Source of the DNA: Allohahella sp002354735
GTDB taxonomy: Bacteria > Pseudomonadota > Gammaproteobacteria > Pseudomonadales > Oleiphilaceae
Reading direction: 5' to 3'
Assembly (NCBI RefSeq): GCF_047946665.1
Contig: NZ_CP172312.1
Span: forward strand, 4,030,001 to 4,094,000
DNA length: 64,000 nt
Shown: piece by piece, positions 24,860 to 33,007 of the stretch
How positions within the stretch are numbered: the stretch's first letter is position 1
Layout: each line of letters opens with the position of its first letter
Position numbers and translations under genes: made by a program
Notes under the pieces: model-generated
What the model was told of the DNA's origin: nothing
Database searches by the model: none
What the model saw: the letters and a program-made list of their open reading frames with translations, nothing else

Positions 24860-25860
24860 GTATTAGTAGCCGCTGGTCGCCGTCTGCGTTTACGCTTCTT
24901 GACCACCTTGTATGGTGAGGGCTCGGCCGGATCGGGACGGGTCTTGAAGCGGCGGTGCATCCACAGGTACTGCTCGGGAAAGCGTCGGATTTCGTTTTCG
25001 AGTAGCCTGTTCGTGGCGGCGGCGTCCGCCGTTTCATCACCCGAGGGATAATTGGTCAGAGGCCTGCTGAAATGCACCTCGTAGTATCCGCCGATGTTGC
25101 GGAAGTGCGAATATTGGAGCACCAGACAGCCAGTTCTGGCCGCAATCTTGGACGTTGTGGTGATCGTTGCCGCTGGCACACCAAAAAATGGCGCAAAGGT
25201 ACTGTTCTGGCGACCGTAATCCTGATCAGTGGCGTACCAGACGACACGGCCCTCCTTAAGGCTACGCAGCGCGCCTCGGAGCCCTCCTCGATTCAGTATA
25301 CGCTGGCAGTAGCGACTCCGTCCGCGGGTCATATAGTAGTTGAACAGCGGATTATTATGGTCGCGCTGCATCACATCCGCCTTTGCGAAGAGATTGAAGA
25401 GTGCGCCAGCGAGGTCGATGGTGGCAAAGTGACCACCCAGCAGCAGAACGCCCTTGCCCTCTGCAATCGCATTCTCAAGGTGTTCCAGACCATAGGCTCG
25501 GCTGATCGGGCGAAAGCGTTCGAGATCATTGAACCAGACGGCGGCAGCCTCGAGAAAGCCGATACCATTGGCTTCGAAACTGGCGTACACGAGTCGCTCC
25601 TGCTCTGGAGCCGATAGCTCGGGAAAGCAGAGTTGTATGTTGGTGCGAGTAATTGATCTGCGTGATCGCAGCAGGTAGTACGAGGCCTTCCCGAGCAGGC
25701 GCCCGAAAAACTGGATGTTGCGGATGCTCAGTCTGGAGATGAGCTTCAGTAATCCAATCAGCAGCCAGGTAGGCCAAAACCTGGGCGCCAGGAAATCGCC
25801 CGGCCGCTGATCAAGCACAGGGTTCGCGTTCACGTTGCCGGCAGAGGTGTCAGCAGCCAT
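24856..25860 (-). CDS. Lipid A biosynthesis acyltransferase, LpxL/HtrB family
   Basis: A 334-residue membrane-anchored acyltransferase adding a secondary acyl chain to lipid A at the inner face of the inner membrane. Visible are an N-terminal hydrophobic stretch (FWPTWLLIGLLKLISRLS), the catalytic HX4D motif in GGHFATIDLAG, VMQRDHNNPLFNYYM, GRVVWYATDQDYG and FFGVPAATITTTSKIA, as in LpxL/LpxM proteins. The C-terminus adds an Arg/Lys-rich tail (KVVKKRKRRRRPAA) of unclear purpose. The ATG at 25860 is used because longer frames run into ppa. The ppa stop lies 38 bases upstream on the same strand. Whether it transfers laurate (LpxL) or myristate (LpxM) cannot be decided. Confidence 0.92.
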   Translation of the reverse strand: MAADTSAGNVNANPVLDQRPGDFLAPRFWPTWLLIGLLKLISRLSIRNIQFFGRLLGKASYYLLRSRRSITRTNIQLCFPELSAPEQERLVYASFEANGIGFLEAAAVWFNDLERFRPISRAYGLEHLENAIAEGKGVLLLGGHFATIDLAGALFNLFAKADVMQRDHNNPLFNYYMTRGRSRYCQRILNRGGLRGALRSLKEGRVVWYATDQDYGRQNSTFAPFFGVPAATITTTSKIAARTGCLVLQYSHFRNIGGYYEVHFSRPLTNYPSGDETADAAATNRLLENEIRRFPEQYLWMHRRFKTRPDPAEPSPYKVVKKRKRRRRPAATNT

Positions 25861-25898
25861 GAACGCGGGGTCCAGTCGCTCCGGGGTGGAAAATCGGT

Positions 25899-26426
25899 TC
25901 AGCCTTTGGAGGCAGCGGCCGATTGTGTAATCGCTTCGCGAGCCTCGGCACTGCCGGCCCAGCCAGCGACCTTGACCCACTTGCCTGGTTCGAGAGACTT
26001 GTAGTTCTCAAAGAAGTGCTCGATCTGCTTGATCAGAAGCTGTGGAAGATCAGCAGGTTCCTTGACGTCGTTGTAGAGCGCAGAGACCTTGGGATGCGGC
26101 ACAGCCAGAACCTTGGCATCACCACCAGCTTCGTCTTCCATGTTTAGTATCCCGATCGGACGGCAGCGAATCATCGCGCCAGGCTGGATCGGATAAGGTG
26201 CGACTACCAGCACGTCCAGCGGGTCGCCATCATCAGCCAGAGTGTTGGGAATGAAGCCGTAATTCGCCGGATAGAACATTGGCGTTGCCATGAATCGATC
26301 GACGACCACGAGGCCTGCATCCTTGTCGACTTCATACTTGATTGGATTGGCATTCGCCGGGATTTCGATAATGCAGTTGAAGTCGTCCGGGAGATCCTTG
26401 CCTGCTGGAATAGCATCGAAATTCAT
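25899..26426 (-). CDS. ppa: Inorganic pyrophosphatase, family I
   Basis: A 175-residue cytoplasmic hydrolase splitting pyrophosphate to drive biosynthesis. Signatures are YEVDKDAGLVVVDRF, PANYGFIPNTLADDGDPLDV with the metal-binding Asp cluster (DGDPLDV), and GDAKVLAVPHPK. The length equals E. coli Ppa. It is separated by about 90 bases from the rpiA stop upstream and may share a transcript with the acyltransferase downstream. Essential housekeeping gene. Confidence 0.97.
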   Translation of the reverse strand: MNFDAIPAGKDLPDDFNCIIEIPANANPIKYEVDKDAGLVVVDRFMATPMFYPANYGFIPNTLADDGDPLDVLVVAPYPIQPGAMIRCRPIGILNMEDEAGGDAKVLAVPHPKVSALYNDVKEPADLPQLLIKQIEHFFENYKSLEPGKWVKVAGWAGSAEAREAITQSAAASKG

Positions 26427-26518
26427 GGTGCGTCCTTATCTGAAAACTGGATTGAGAGTCGTACAGCGACTCGGCTCTGGAAACTGGCGCACAGTATAAG
26501 CGAGCGAAGGGCGCCGGG

Positions 26519-27187
26519 CTAGCTGATCGTCCGGACGCCGCCTGCGCCTGCCAGCAGTAGAACATCAGCCGGCCGCCTTGCAAACAGGCCATTGCAGACC
26601 ACGCCGGTAATCTGGTTCAGTTCAGATTCGAGCCCCGTTGGGTCAGTGATTCGAAGATTATGGATGTCGAGAATAATGTTGCCGTTGTCGGTCGTGAAGC
26701 CTTCGCGGTAGACCGGGTCGCCCCCGAGCGCGACGATCTTGCGGGCTACAAGACTGCGTGCCATGGGAATCACTTCGATGGGGAGCGGAAAGCTGCCCAG
26801 CACATCGACGAACTTGCTCTCATCGGCGATGCAGATAAATTCATTCGCAGCCGCGGCAACGATTTTTTCGCGGGTCAACGCACCGCCGCCACCCTTGACG
26901 AGCTGGCGATGCTCGTTGCACTCATCAGCACCGTCTATATAGAAGTCCACGCGGGGCGCAGAGGTCAGCTCAAGCACCGGCACATGCAGCGATTTCAGTC
27001 GTTCTGCAGTAGCTGCAGAACTGGCAACTGCCGCGTCGAAATCGATCTTGTGACGGGCCATGGCGTCAATGAAGAAATTCGCCGTGGAGCCAGTACCGAA
27101 ACCAATGATGGTATCGCTCTTGAGGAGAGGGAGAATGCGCTCGACAGCAGCGTCCGCTGCGGCCTTTTTCTGCTGGTTCTGATCCAT
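26519..27187 (-). CDS. rpiA: Ribose-5-phosphate isomerase A
   Basis: A 222-residue enzyme interconverting ribose-5-phosphate and ribulose-5-phosphate in the non-oxidative pentose phosphate path. Family motifs: IGFGTGSTANFFIDAM (phosphate loop), FYIDGADECN (catalytic Asp), KGGGGALTREKIVA (catalytic Glu and Lys) and the closing GGVRTIS. The length is standard. It is divergent from ilvA, an arrangement conserved in Pseudomonas and relatives. Confidence 0.97.
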   Translation of the reverse strand: MDQNQQKKAAADAAVERILPLLKSDTIIGFGTGSTANFFIDAMARHKIDFDAAVASSAATAERLKSLHVPVLELTSAPRVDFYIDGADECNEHRQLVKGGGGALTREKIVAAAANEFICIADESKFVDVLGSFPLPIEVIPMARSLVARKIVALGGDPVYREGFTTDNGNIILDIHNLRITDPTGLESELNQITGVVCNGLFARRPADVLLLAGAGGVRTIS

Positions 27188-27332
27188 GTTGACCTGCCAT
27201 GCCTTGAAGTGTGGAGCCTGTAGCCCGGTGAAGCGGTAGACTGTGATATATCAGTACCGCTACTATCTCACGATTCTTCAAGCCAGGCCCGATTTTGTCA
27301 ACAAGCGACGCCGGCCGATATCGGAACATCAA

Positions 27333-28871
27333 ATGCTACAGCGCTTCATCAAGAAAATCCTCTCAGCCAGAGTCTACGACTGCGCCATCGAGACGCCTCT
27401 GGATCACGCACGCTTGCTCTCCAAGCGTCTTGGCAATGAAGTGTGGCTGAAGCGCGAAGATCTTCAGCCCGTCTTCTCCTTCAAGATCAGGGGCGCCTAC
27501 AATAAGTTGGCGCAATTGAGCGAGACGGAGCGGGCCCGCGGCGTCATCACCGCCTCGGCCGGCAATCATGCGCAGGGCGTGGCGCTGGCCGCTCAGCAGC
27601 TCGGTATCCGGGCCATCATCGTGATGCCGCAGACCACTCCTGAAATCAAGGTGAATTCGGTACGTTCGCGTGGCGCCGAAGTCGTGCTTATCGGTGATGC
27701 CTTCGATGAAGCGGCCGCACATGCTGCCAAGCTGGTAGCGGAGATGCAGCTGACCTACATTCCGCCGTATGACGATGAAGACGTCATCGCCGGCCAGGGC
27801 ACTATTGCTGTCGAGATACTGCGTCAGTTCAAAGGCTTGCCAGACGTCATTTTTACCTGTGTTGGCGGCGGTGGACTTACGGCAGGTGTGGCCGCCTATA
27901 TCAAGTATCTGCATCCGCATATCAAGGTGATCGGGGTGGAGCCGGCTGACTCCAACTGCCTCTATGTGGCACTGGAAGCTGGTCATCCCGTAACGCTTCC
28001 GGAAGTGGGCATCTTTGCGGACGGTGTGGCCGTAAGGCGTATTGGCGATATTCCGTGGTCTATCTGTAAAGACCATATCGACGAGGTCATCCTGGTCGGT
28101 ACCGATGAAATCTGTGCCGCCATCAAGGATATCTTCGAGGATACGCGCTCCATCGCAGAGCCCGCCGGTGCGCTGGCTGTTGCCGGGTTGAAGCGATACG
28201 TGGCGCGTGAGAAGGCTGTCGACCAGCGTCTCGTAGCCACAGTCAGCGGCGCAAACATGAACTTCGAACGCCTCCGCTACGTGTCCGAGCGCACGGAAAT
28301 CGGCGAGGCGCGAGAGGCGATCCTCGCGGTTCAGATTCCTGAGAAGCCGGGAAGTTTCAAGCAGCTCATCAATACGCTCGGCGGTCATAACATTACCGAG
28401 TTCAATTATCGCTACGCGCTTGACGACCGCACAACTGGCGAGGCTGTCAAGGCACAGATCTTCCTCGGTGTGCAGGTGAGCAAAGGGGCTGAGGAAACTG
28501 CTGAGATCATGGCTTCACTCAGCGATGGTGGCTACACAGTCATCGATCTCACGGCCAATGAGATGGCGAGAATGCACGTTCGCCACATGGTGGGTGGGCA
28601 TTCGCCAGCATTACTCAACGAGCTGGTGTACCGCTTCGAATTCCCGGAGCGCCCTGGCGCGTTGCTGAAGTTCCTGATGTCCTTTGGGACCCGGTGGAAT
28701 ATTTCGATGTTCCACTATCGAAACCATGGGGCCGCCTTCGGTCGTGTGCTTGTTGGGGCGCAGGTGCCAGCCGAAGACAAGATTGATTTCGAAGCCATGC
28801 TCGACACGATCGGGTTTCGATACTGGGAGGAAACCGACAACCCGGCCTACGGACTTTTTCTCGGCAAGTAA
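27333..28871 (+). CDS. ilvA: Threonine ammonia-lyase, biosynthetic
   Basis: A 512-residue PLP enzyme converting threonine to 2-oxobutanoate, the committed step of isoleucine synthesis. The start at 27333 (MLQRFIKKIL) gives the usual length; a longer frame upstream is not conserved in type. The PLP lysine is in FSFKIRGAYNKL, with ASAGNHAQGVALAA and the Gly-rich loop CVGGGGLTAGVAAY. Residues about 330-512 hold two ACT-like regulatory domains (EKPGSFKQLINTLGGHNITE; ERPGALLKFLMSFGTRWNI), so feedback inhibition by isoleucine is expected. The gene is divergent from rpiA. No attenuator was recognised in the 145-base gap. Confidence 0.96.
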   Translation: MLQRFIKKILSARVYDCAIETPLDHARLLSKRLGNEVWLKREDLQPVFSFKIRGAYNKLAQLSETERARGVITASAGNHAQGVALAAQQLGIRAIIVMPQTTPEIKVNSVRSRGAEVVLIGDAFDEAAAHAAKLVAEMQLTYIPPYDDEDVIAGQGTIAVEILRQFKGLPDVIFTCVGGGGLTAGVAAYIKYLHPHIKVIGVEPADSNCLYVALEAGHPVTLPEVGIFADGVAVRRIGDIPWSICKDHIDEVILVGTDEICAAIKDIFEDTRSIAEPAGALAVAGLKRYVAREKAVDQRLVATVSGANMNFERLRYVSERTEIGEAREAILAVQIPEKPGSFKQLINTLGGHNITEFNYRYALDDRTTGEAVKAQIFLGVQVSKGAEETAEIMASLSDGGYTVIDLTANEMARMHVRHMVGGHSPALLNELVYRFEFPERPGALLKFLMSFGTRWNISMFHYRNHGAAFGRVLVGAQVPAEDKIDFEAMLDTIGFRYWEETDNPAYGLFLGK

Positions 28872-29004
28872 ACGAATATGCATGGGTGCGTAAAAAACAG
28901 TGATTTTTTGTGTTTTGACCTTTGAAAGTTAGCGATGTCTTCTATAATCATTTTCAATAACAACCCTGAAGTCGCTGAATCTGGATAAAAAAGGTCTTAC
29001 CGGC

Positions 29005-29220
29005 ATGCAACAAAAACCAGACGCCATCACCACTGTGCTGTTTATTTTCGTCATCAGCCTGGCCGTGTCAGGATTCACTACGATGATGCACGACGACGCC
29101 GAAGCTGCGACAGCTTCGCGTAGCGATGTCATCAAGGCTGTTCAGCTGCAACCGTTGCTGGCTGAAGGCATGACTAACGGAACTAACGGACTGACTGATA
29201 TCGCTGATCAGACGCAATAG
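29005..29220 (+). CDS. Small single-span membrane or secreted protein
   Basis: A 71-residue hypothetical protein. Its ATG stands after AAAAGGTC at 10 bases. Residues 7-26 are hydrophobic (AITTVLFIFVISLAVSGFTT) and may be a signal anchor. The rest is polar with Asp/Glu and Thr and no Cys. No family is recognised. The last 38 bases overlap the 3' end of ygfA on the other strand. It follows ilvA by 133 bases, which include a weak A/T-rich hairpin. Real-gene status is probable from the clear ribosome binding site and hydrophobic segment, but function is unknown. Confidence 0.5.
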   Translation: MQQKPDAITTVLFIFVISLAVSGFTTMMHDDAEAATASRSDVIKAVQLQPLLAEGMTNGTNGLTDIADQTQ

Positions 29221-29800
29221 CGTCGAGCGGAATATCCCACGGCTCTGAGGGCAGGCGTTCTACGCCCTGAAAATCAAAAGCCACGCCCAGCTTCAGTGGG
29301 CGTGTGACGAGTGCCCTCCCGGAAACGCCGCTCTGCTTGCTGAAGCGTCCGAAACTTCGGTCGTAGTAGCCGCCCCCCATTCCAAGTCGGTTTCCCTCGT
29401 CGTCGAACGCTACCAGCGGTACGCATATCGTGCTGAGCGTCCACAGCGGCACTGTGAATAGTGGTGGTGCGGGCTCTGAAATGCCGAAGCGGTTACGAAC
29501 CATTGGCATGCCAGGGTAGAAGCGCGCGAAGCACAACCGACCCGGATGAACCGGATGCAGCACGGGCAGGAATAGCTGTCTTTTGCACCGCAGCAAGCGC
29601 TTGGCAAGAATGACGGGATCGATTTCGCCATCGTTCGCAAGGTAAAGTCCCCAGCGGAGATTGCGGCGAAACAGGAGTTGTCTGGAAATCGTGGAGGCCA
29701 GGCCGCGGGCGGCTTGTTCACGTTGAGTAGCAGTCAGGCTTCGCCGACGGCGTCGCATTTGCTGTCTCAGGGAAGATCGTTCGTTCCGCTGACTGGTCAT
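29183..29800 (-). CDS. ygfA: 5-formyltetrahydrofolate cyclo-ligase
   Basis: A 205-residue ATP-dependent enzyme that turns 5-formyl-THF into 5,10-methenyl-THF, recovering a storage folate. An Arg-rich start (LRQQMRRRRRSLTATQREQA) is typical. The ATP/substrate loop appears as RLGMGGGYYDRSFG, with VPLVAFDDEGNRLG before it. In gamma-proteobacteria this gene is cotranscribed with the 6S RNA gene directly upstream, exactly as here. The zapA-ssrS-ygfA block is intact. Confidence 0.95.
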   Translation of the reverse strand: MTSQRNERSSLRQQMRRRRRSLTATQREQAARGLASTISRQLLFRRNLRWGLYLANDGEIDPVILAKRLLRCKRQLFLPVLHPVHPGRLCFARFYPGMPMVRNRFGISEPAPPLFTVPLWTLSTICVPLVAFDDEGNRLGMGGGYYDRSFGRFSKQSGVSGRALVTRPLKLGVAFDFQGVERLPSEPWDIPLDAIASDQRYQSVR

Positions 29801-29827
29801 GAGCGATCTGCGAAACTCTGGAAATTA

Positions 29828-30015
29828 AAGCTACCCGAATTACCGTTACTGGATGTAGCCCTTGAACCCGATGGTTCAAGGTGGCAACCGCAGGACTGAA
29901 TAAGGCTTTCCTGTCGCTTTCGCTCAGGACCTGCACACATCAGCCACATTAAGTTACCGGCAGTATAAGTATCGGCTCGAGGACATATCCAGCTGGCGGA
30001 TAATCCAGGCAGTGA
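29828..30015 (-). ncRNA. ssrS: 6S RNA
   Basis: About 188 nt on the minus strand between zapA and ygfA, the conserved locus. The sequence aligns by eye with E. coli 6S RNA: CGAGCCGATACTTATACTGC beside the central bubble, and CCTTGAACC followed by GGGTTCAAGGGCTACA near the 3' side, forming the conserved hairpin. The ends pair: CTGCCTGGATTA (30012-30001) with TAATTCGGGTAG (29842-29831), 12 pairs including G-U. 6S RNA imitates an open promoter and sequesters sigma70 RNA polymerase in stationary phase. Exact ends are estimated to within a few bases. Confidence 0.93.
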
Positions 30016-30112
30016 AGCCAGTCTACTGCAAAGCGCATTCGATGTTAACCGCTTAGATGCATCCAACTGTGACGTAATGTTAATTCCCGAATGGCGATCC
30101 AAGGCGGTTGTT

Positions 30113-30397
30113 CTACCTGTCGAGCACTTCGTCCAGACGTCTGTGCATCTGCTCCAGCGACTGTTCGATGGCGGAGTCACGTGTCGAGGCCTGCATGGTC
30201 TCGTAGCTCAGATTGAGGGCCGCCATCACTGCAATTCGCTCCAGCCCATGTACCTTGCCAGTATTTCGAATCTCGCGCATTTTCGTATCGAGCGCACTAG
30301 CTGCTTCCCGCAGGCCACTTTGCGCTTCTGGTGGACAGGCGACCAGATACTCCTTGTCGAGGATGGTGACGGCGACTGCGTTACCGGGCTTGTTCAT
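30113..30397 (-). CDS. zapA: Cell division protein ZapA
   Basis: A 94-residue cytoplasmic protein that crosslinks FtsZ filaments at midcell. The N-terminal beta-alpha part (VAVTILDKEYLVACPPEAQS) and a C-terminal coiled coil (RIAVMAALNLSYETMQAS) are characteristic. Length is a little short of E. coli ZapA (109). It is 10 bases downstream of the ZapB-like gene and directly before the 6S RNA. Confidence 0.94.
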   Translation of the reverse strand: MNKPGNAVAVTILDKEYLVACPPEAQSGLREAASALDTKMREIRNTGKVHGLERIAVMAALNLSYETMQASTRDSAIEQSLEQMHRRLDEVLDR

Positions 30398-30407
30398 AGA
30401 TACCTAC

Positions 30408-30617
30408 TCACGATGACTGCTCCAGAGACTTGAGCCGACCAATCATTGCTTCGATCTTGGACCGGGCCATATCGTTTTTCTGCATCAGCTGCATGCGCTC
30501 CCTGTGGAAGGCATCCTGCTGGGCCTTCATCGCCGCATTGTCGCTTTCGAGCTGGCGACAGCGTGCGATAAGACGTTCCATTTTTTCATTGAGCTGTTGA
30601 AGCTTGACGACTTCCAT
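30408..30617 (-). CDS. TIGR02449/ZapB-like coiled-coil protein
   Basis: A 69-residue, fully helical coiled coil (LQQLNEKMERLIARCRQLES then NDMARSKIEAMIGRLKSLEQ). This small family always lies just before zapA in many gamma-proteobacteria and resembles ZapB in size and form, so a role in Z-ring organisation with ZapA is likely. It is the first gene of its run and divergent from ygfB across 178 bases. Confidence 0.88.
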   Translation of the reverse strand: MEVVKLQQLNEKMERLIARCRQLESDNAAMKAQQDAFHRERMQLMQKNDMARSKIEAMIGRLKSLEQSS

Positions 30618-30795
30618 TTATTCCTCGTATAGATCAACGCGGGTAAGTAGCCCAGAAGGCGCCCCCGCTCTCTATGTGGTGCTGGCGATATGTCATGCAG
30701 CTATGCGTCATGCTAGCATAGCCGGAACGCTTACAGGCGCAAGCACACCCGCACTCTAGATGCGTTCATACTAACCCAGTGGACCAGTATACGTC

Positions 30796-31491
30796 ATGGC
30801 TACTCCGCAAAAAGCACTGGCTCAGATTCTTCAGCAACTCAACAGTCCTGTTTCGGCTGCCTATATACACGGCCTGTGGTCTGGCCGTGTTGTAGCTGGC
30901 GACTCGGCTTCCATTGCAGCGTCCGAACTGGATCCCTCAGAGCGCGAATCGTTCTCCTCGCTGGACCCAGGCAGGCTCGCCGAAACGCCGTGGTGGCTAC
31001 ACACTGATGCCGTGCTCGATAGTGACGAAACCGTAGACGCACCTTACATCAAGGCATTGGCGCTAATCTTTGGTTATGCCGAGGAGGCGCTGGCTTCAGA
31101 TGCCATGGATTTCTCACTCTGGCTCGATAACAGTACTGATGACATCGCGGTCAAGCTCGATGAACTCGCCGAATGGAGTCAGGGCTTCCTGGAAGGCTTC
31201 TCAGCCTTGTTGGGAGATCAGATCATGGATATCAGTGACGATGCGCAGGAGTTGATCGAAGATCTCATCGCCATAGGCGAGCTCGATCCTGATAGCGCGG
31301 CTGAAGAAGTCGAGGAAGGCGCGGAATTCGACTTTCTACAGATCGAGGAATTCGTCAAGACTGCAGTGCTGCACTTCTGGCATGATTTCCGAATCACCAA
31401 GACCAGTAAGACGACGGGAACGGAAACTAAGCAGGGTGTTTCGGTAGATGACAGTGACAGTGACTCGCTTGATGGCGTCACCGTACATTGA
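30796..31491 (+). CDS. UPF0149/YgfB family protein
   Basis: A 231-residue all-helical protein of the YgfB (UPF0149) family, seen in the motifs SPVSAAYIHGLWSGRVVAGD, LDNSTDDIAVKLDELAEWSQGFLEGF and ISDDAQELIEDLIAIGELD. The usual family length is about 190. The extra 30-40 residues are an acidic, Ser/Asp-rich tail after the conserved FVKTAVLHFW. In P. aeruginosa YgfB affects antibiotic resistance through regulation of ampDh3; the general role is unclear. It leads the ygfB-pepP-ubiH-ubiI run. Confidence 0.9.
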   Translation: MATPQKALAQILQQLNSPVSAAYIHGLWSGRVVAGDSASIAASELDPSERESFSSLDPGRLAETPWWLHTDAVLDSDETVDAPYIKALALIFGYAEEALASDAMDFSLWLDNSTDDIAVKLDELAEWSQGFLEGFSALLGDQIMDISDDAQELIEDLIAIGELDPDSAAEEVEEGAEFDFLQIEEFVKTAVLHFWHDFRITKTSKTTGTETKQGVSVDDSDSDSLDGVTVH

Positions 31492-31560
31492 TCTGCGTAA
31501 GAGTGGGCTGCCATCGCGCGCGCACTCAGGTTGTCCATATCAATAAGAAGGAAGCAGACC

Positions 31561-32988
31561 GTGGCAGGCCAGACAGCAACAAAAGCAACGACCGCAGCCA
31601 GAAAGCCCGCTGAGGGGAAAAGCAAGCCTGATTCAGGCCGTGCGCCAGCTCGCCGGCCTGACAGCACTGGCTCCGCGAGGATCAGCCGCCGTGAGTTCGA
31701 CCGTCGGCGCAAGGCGCTCATGGCCATGATGCCAGCTGCCAGTATCGCCATTCTGCCTGCAGCCCCTGAACGAATTCGCAACCGTGACGTCGAGTTTCCC
31801 TATCGACAGGACAGTGATTTTTACTATCTGTCCGGTTTCCCGGAGCCGCGCTCAGTGCTGGTTCTGCGTCCAGGCAATCCGCATGGCGAAGCAGTGTTGT
31901 TCTGTCAGGACAAGGAGCCGGAACTTGAACGCTGGAATGGTCGGATCATCGGCCAGACGGAAGCGGTCGACGGCTATGGTTTCGATGACGCATTTCCGAT
32001 CAAGGATATCGACGACATTCTGCCAGGCATGCTTGAGAGTGCCAGTGAGGTTTTTTACGACTACGGCGCCAATGAAGCCTTTGATGCCAATGTGACCCGA
32101 TGGCTGAACCGAATACGCACACAGATCCGTGAAGGCGCTCGTCTGCCCGATAGCATCAAGCCACTGCAGTACAACCTGCATCACCTGCGTTCCTACAAAA
32201 GCGCTGAAGAAATCAAGGTGATGCGTGAGGCGGGCCGAATCAGTGCGGAAGCCCATATGGCAGCCATGCAGCTCTGCAAGCCGGGCATGTACGAGTATGA
32301 ACTCGAGGCCATCATCAACTATGAGTTCGCCAGGCAGGGCGCCGTGTCCTGGGCGTATCCAGCCATTGTGGGTGGCGGTGCAAACGCCTGCATCCTGCAC
32401 TACCGCGAGAACAACCAGAAGCTCAAGGATGGCGATCTGGTGCTCATCGACGCCGGCTGCGAACTGGCCTATTACGCGGCAGACATTACCAGGACCTTTC
32501 CCGTCAATGGCCGCTTCACCGCTGAGCAGAAAGCGGTCTACGACATCGTGCTCGAAGCACAGCTGCAGTCGATTCAGCAGGTCATGCCCGGCAAGCATTG
32601 GAATGAGCCTCATGAGGCATCGGTTCGAGTCATCACACAGGGTCTCAAGGATCTGAAAATACTCAAAGGTTCAATGGACGAGCTTTTGGAGACCAAGGCC
32701 TACATGCGCTTCTTCATGCACAAAACCGGTCATTGGCTGGGCATGGATGTGCATGATGTGGGCAGCTACAAGATCGATCGCCAATGGCGGCAGCTGGAAC
32801 CGGGCATGGTCATGACAGTGGAGCCGGGTATCTATATCGATCCTGACGCCGAGGGTGTCGCCAAACGATGGCACGGTATCGGCATTCGTATCGAAGACGA
32901 TGTCTGTGTCAGCAAGGCGGGTCCCGATGTGCTGACCGAGAAGGTGCCCAAGCGTACCGAAGATATTGAACAACTCATGGCGTCATGA
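31561..32988 (+). CDS. pepP: Xaa-Pro aminopeptidase P with N-terminal extension
   Basis: A 475-residue metallopeptidase removing N-terminal residues preceding proline. The GTG start at 31561 is chosen for AGAAGGAAG 8 bases before it. From about residue 40 the normal PepP begins (ISRREFDRRRKALMAMMP, IRNRDVEFPYRQDSDFYYLS). Metal ligands lie in LVLIDAGCELAYYAADITRT, HKTGHWLGMDVHD, TVEPGIYI and GIGIRIEDDV, as in M24B peptidases with two Mn ions. The first 38 residues are a low-complexity Ala/Lys/Arg/Pro extension not needed in the family. ubiH follows after 19 bases. Confidence 0.95.
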   Translation: MAGQTATKATTAARKPAEGKSKPDSGRAPARRPDSTGSARISRREFDRRRKALMAMMPAASIAILPAAPERIRNRDVEFPYRQDSDFYYLSGFPEPRSVLVLRPGNPHGEAVLFCQDKEPELERWNGRIIGQTEAVDGYGFDDAFPIKDIDDILPGMLESASEVFYDYGANEAFDANVTRWLNRIRTQIREGARLPDSIKPLQYNLHHLRSYKSAEEIKVMREAGRISAEAHMAAMQLCKPGMYEYELEAIINYEFARQGAVSWAYPAIVGGGANACILHYRENNQKLKDGDLVLIDAGCELAYYAADITRTFPVNGRFTAEQKAVYDIVLEAQLQSIQQVMPGKHWNEPHEASVRVITQGLKDLKILKGSMDELLETKAYMRFFMHKTGHWLGMDVHDVGSYKIDRQWRQLEPGMVMTVEPGIYIDPDAEGVAKRWHGIGIRIEDDVCVSKAGPDVLTEKVPKRTEDIEQLMAS

Positions 32989-33007
32989 GCAGCCATTCAA
33001 GGATACG

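Noticed and set aside
27363..28388. 341-codon minus-strand ORF inside ilvA
   Set aside because: Antisense shadow of ilvA, which has complete family motifs.
28892..28909. A/T hairpin AAAAAAC-AGT-GATTTTTT after ilvA
   Set aside because: Stem has no G-C core, so a terminator call is not justified.
29860..29890. GGTTCAA-like sequence suggestive of a tRNA T-arm
   Set aside because: It belongs to the conserved 3' hairpin of 6S RNA; no cloverleaf surrounds it.
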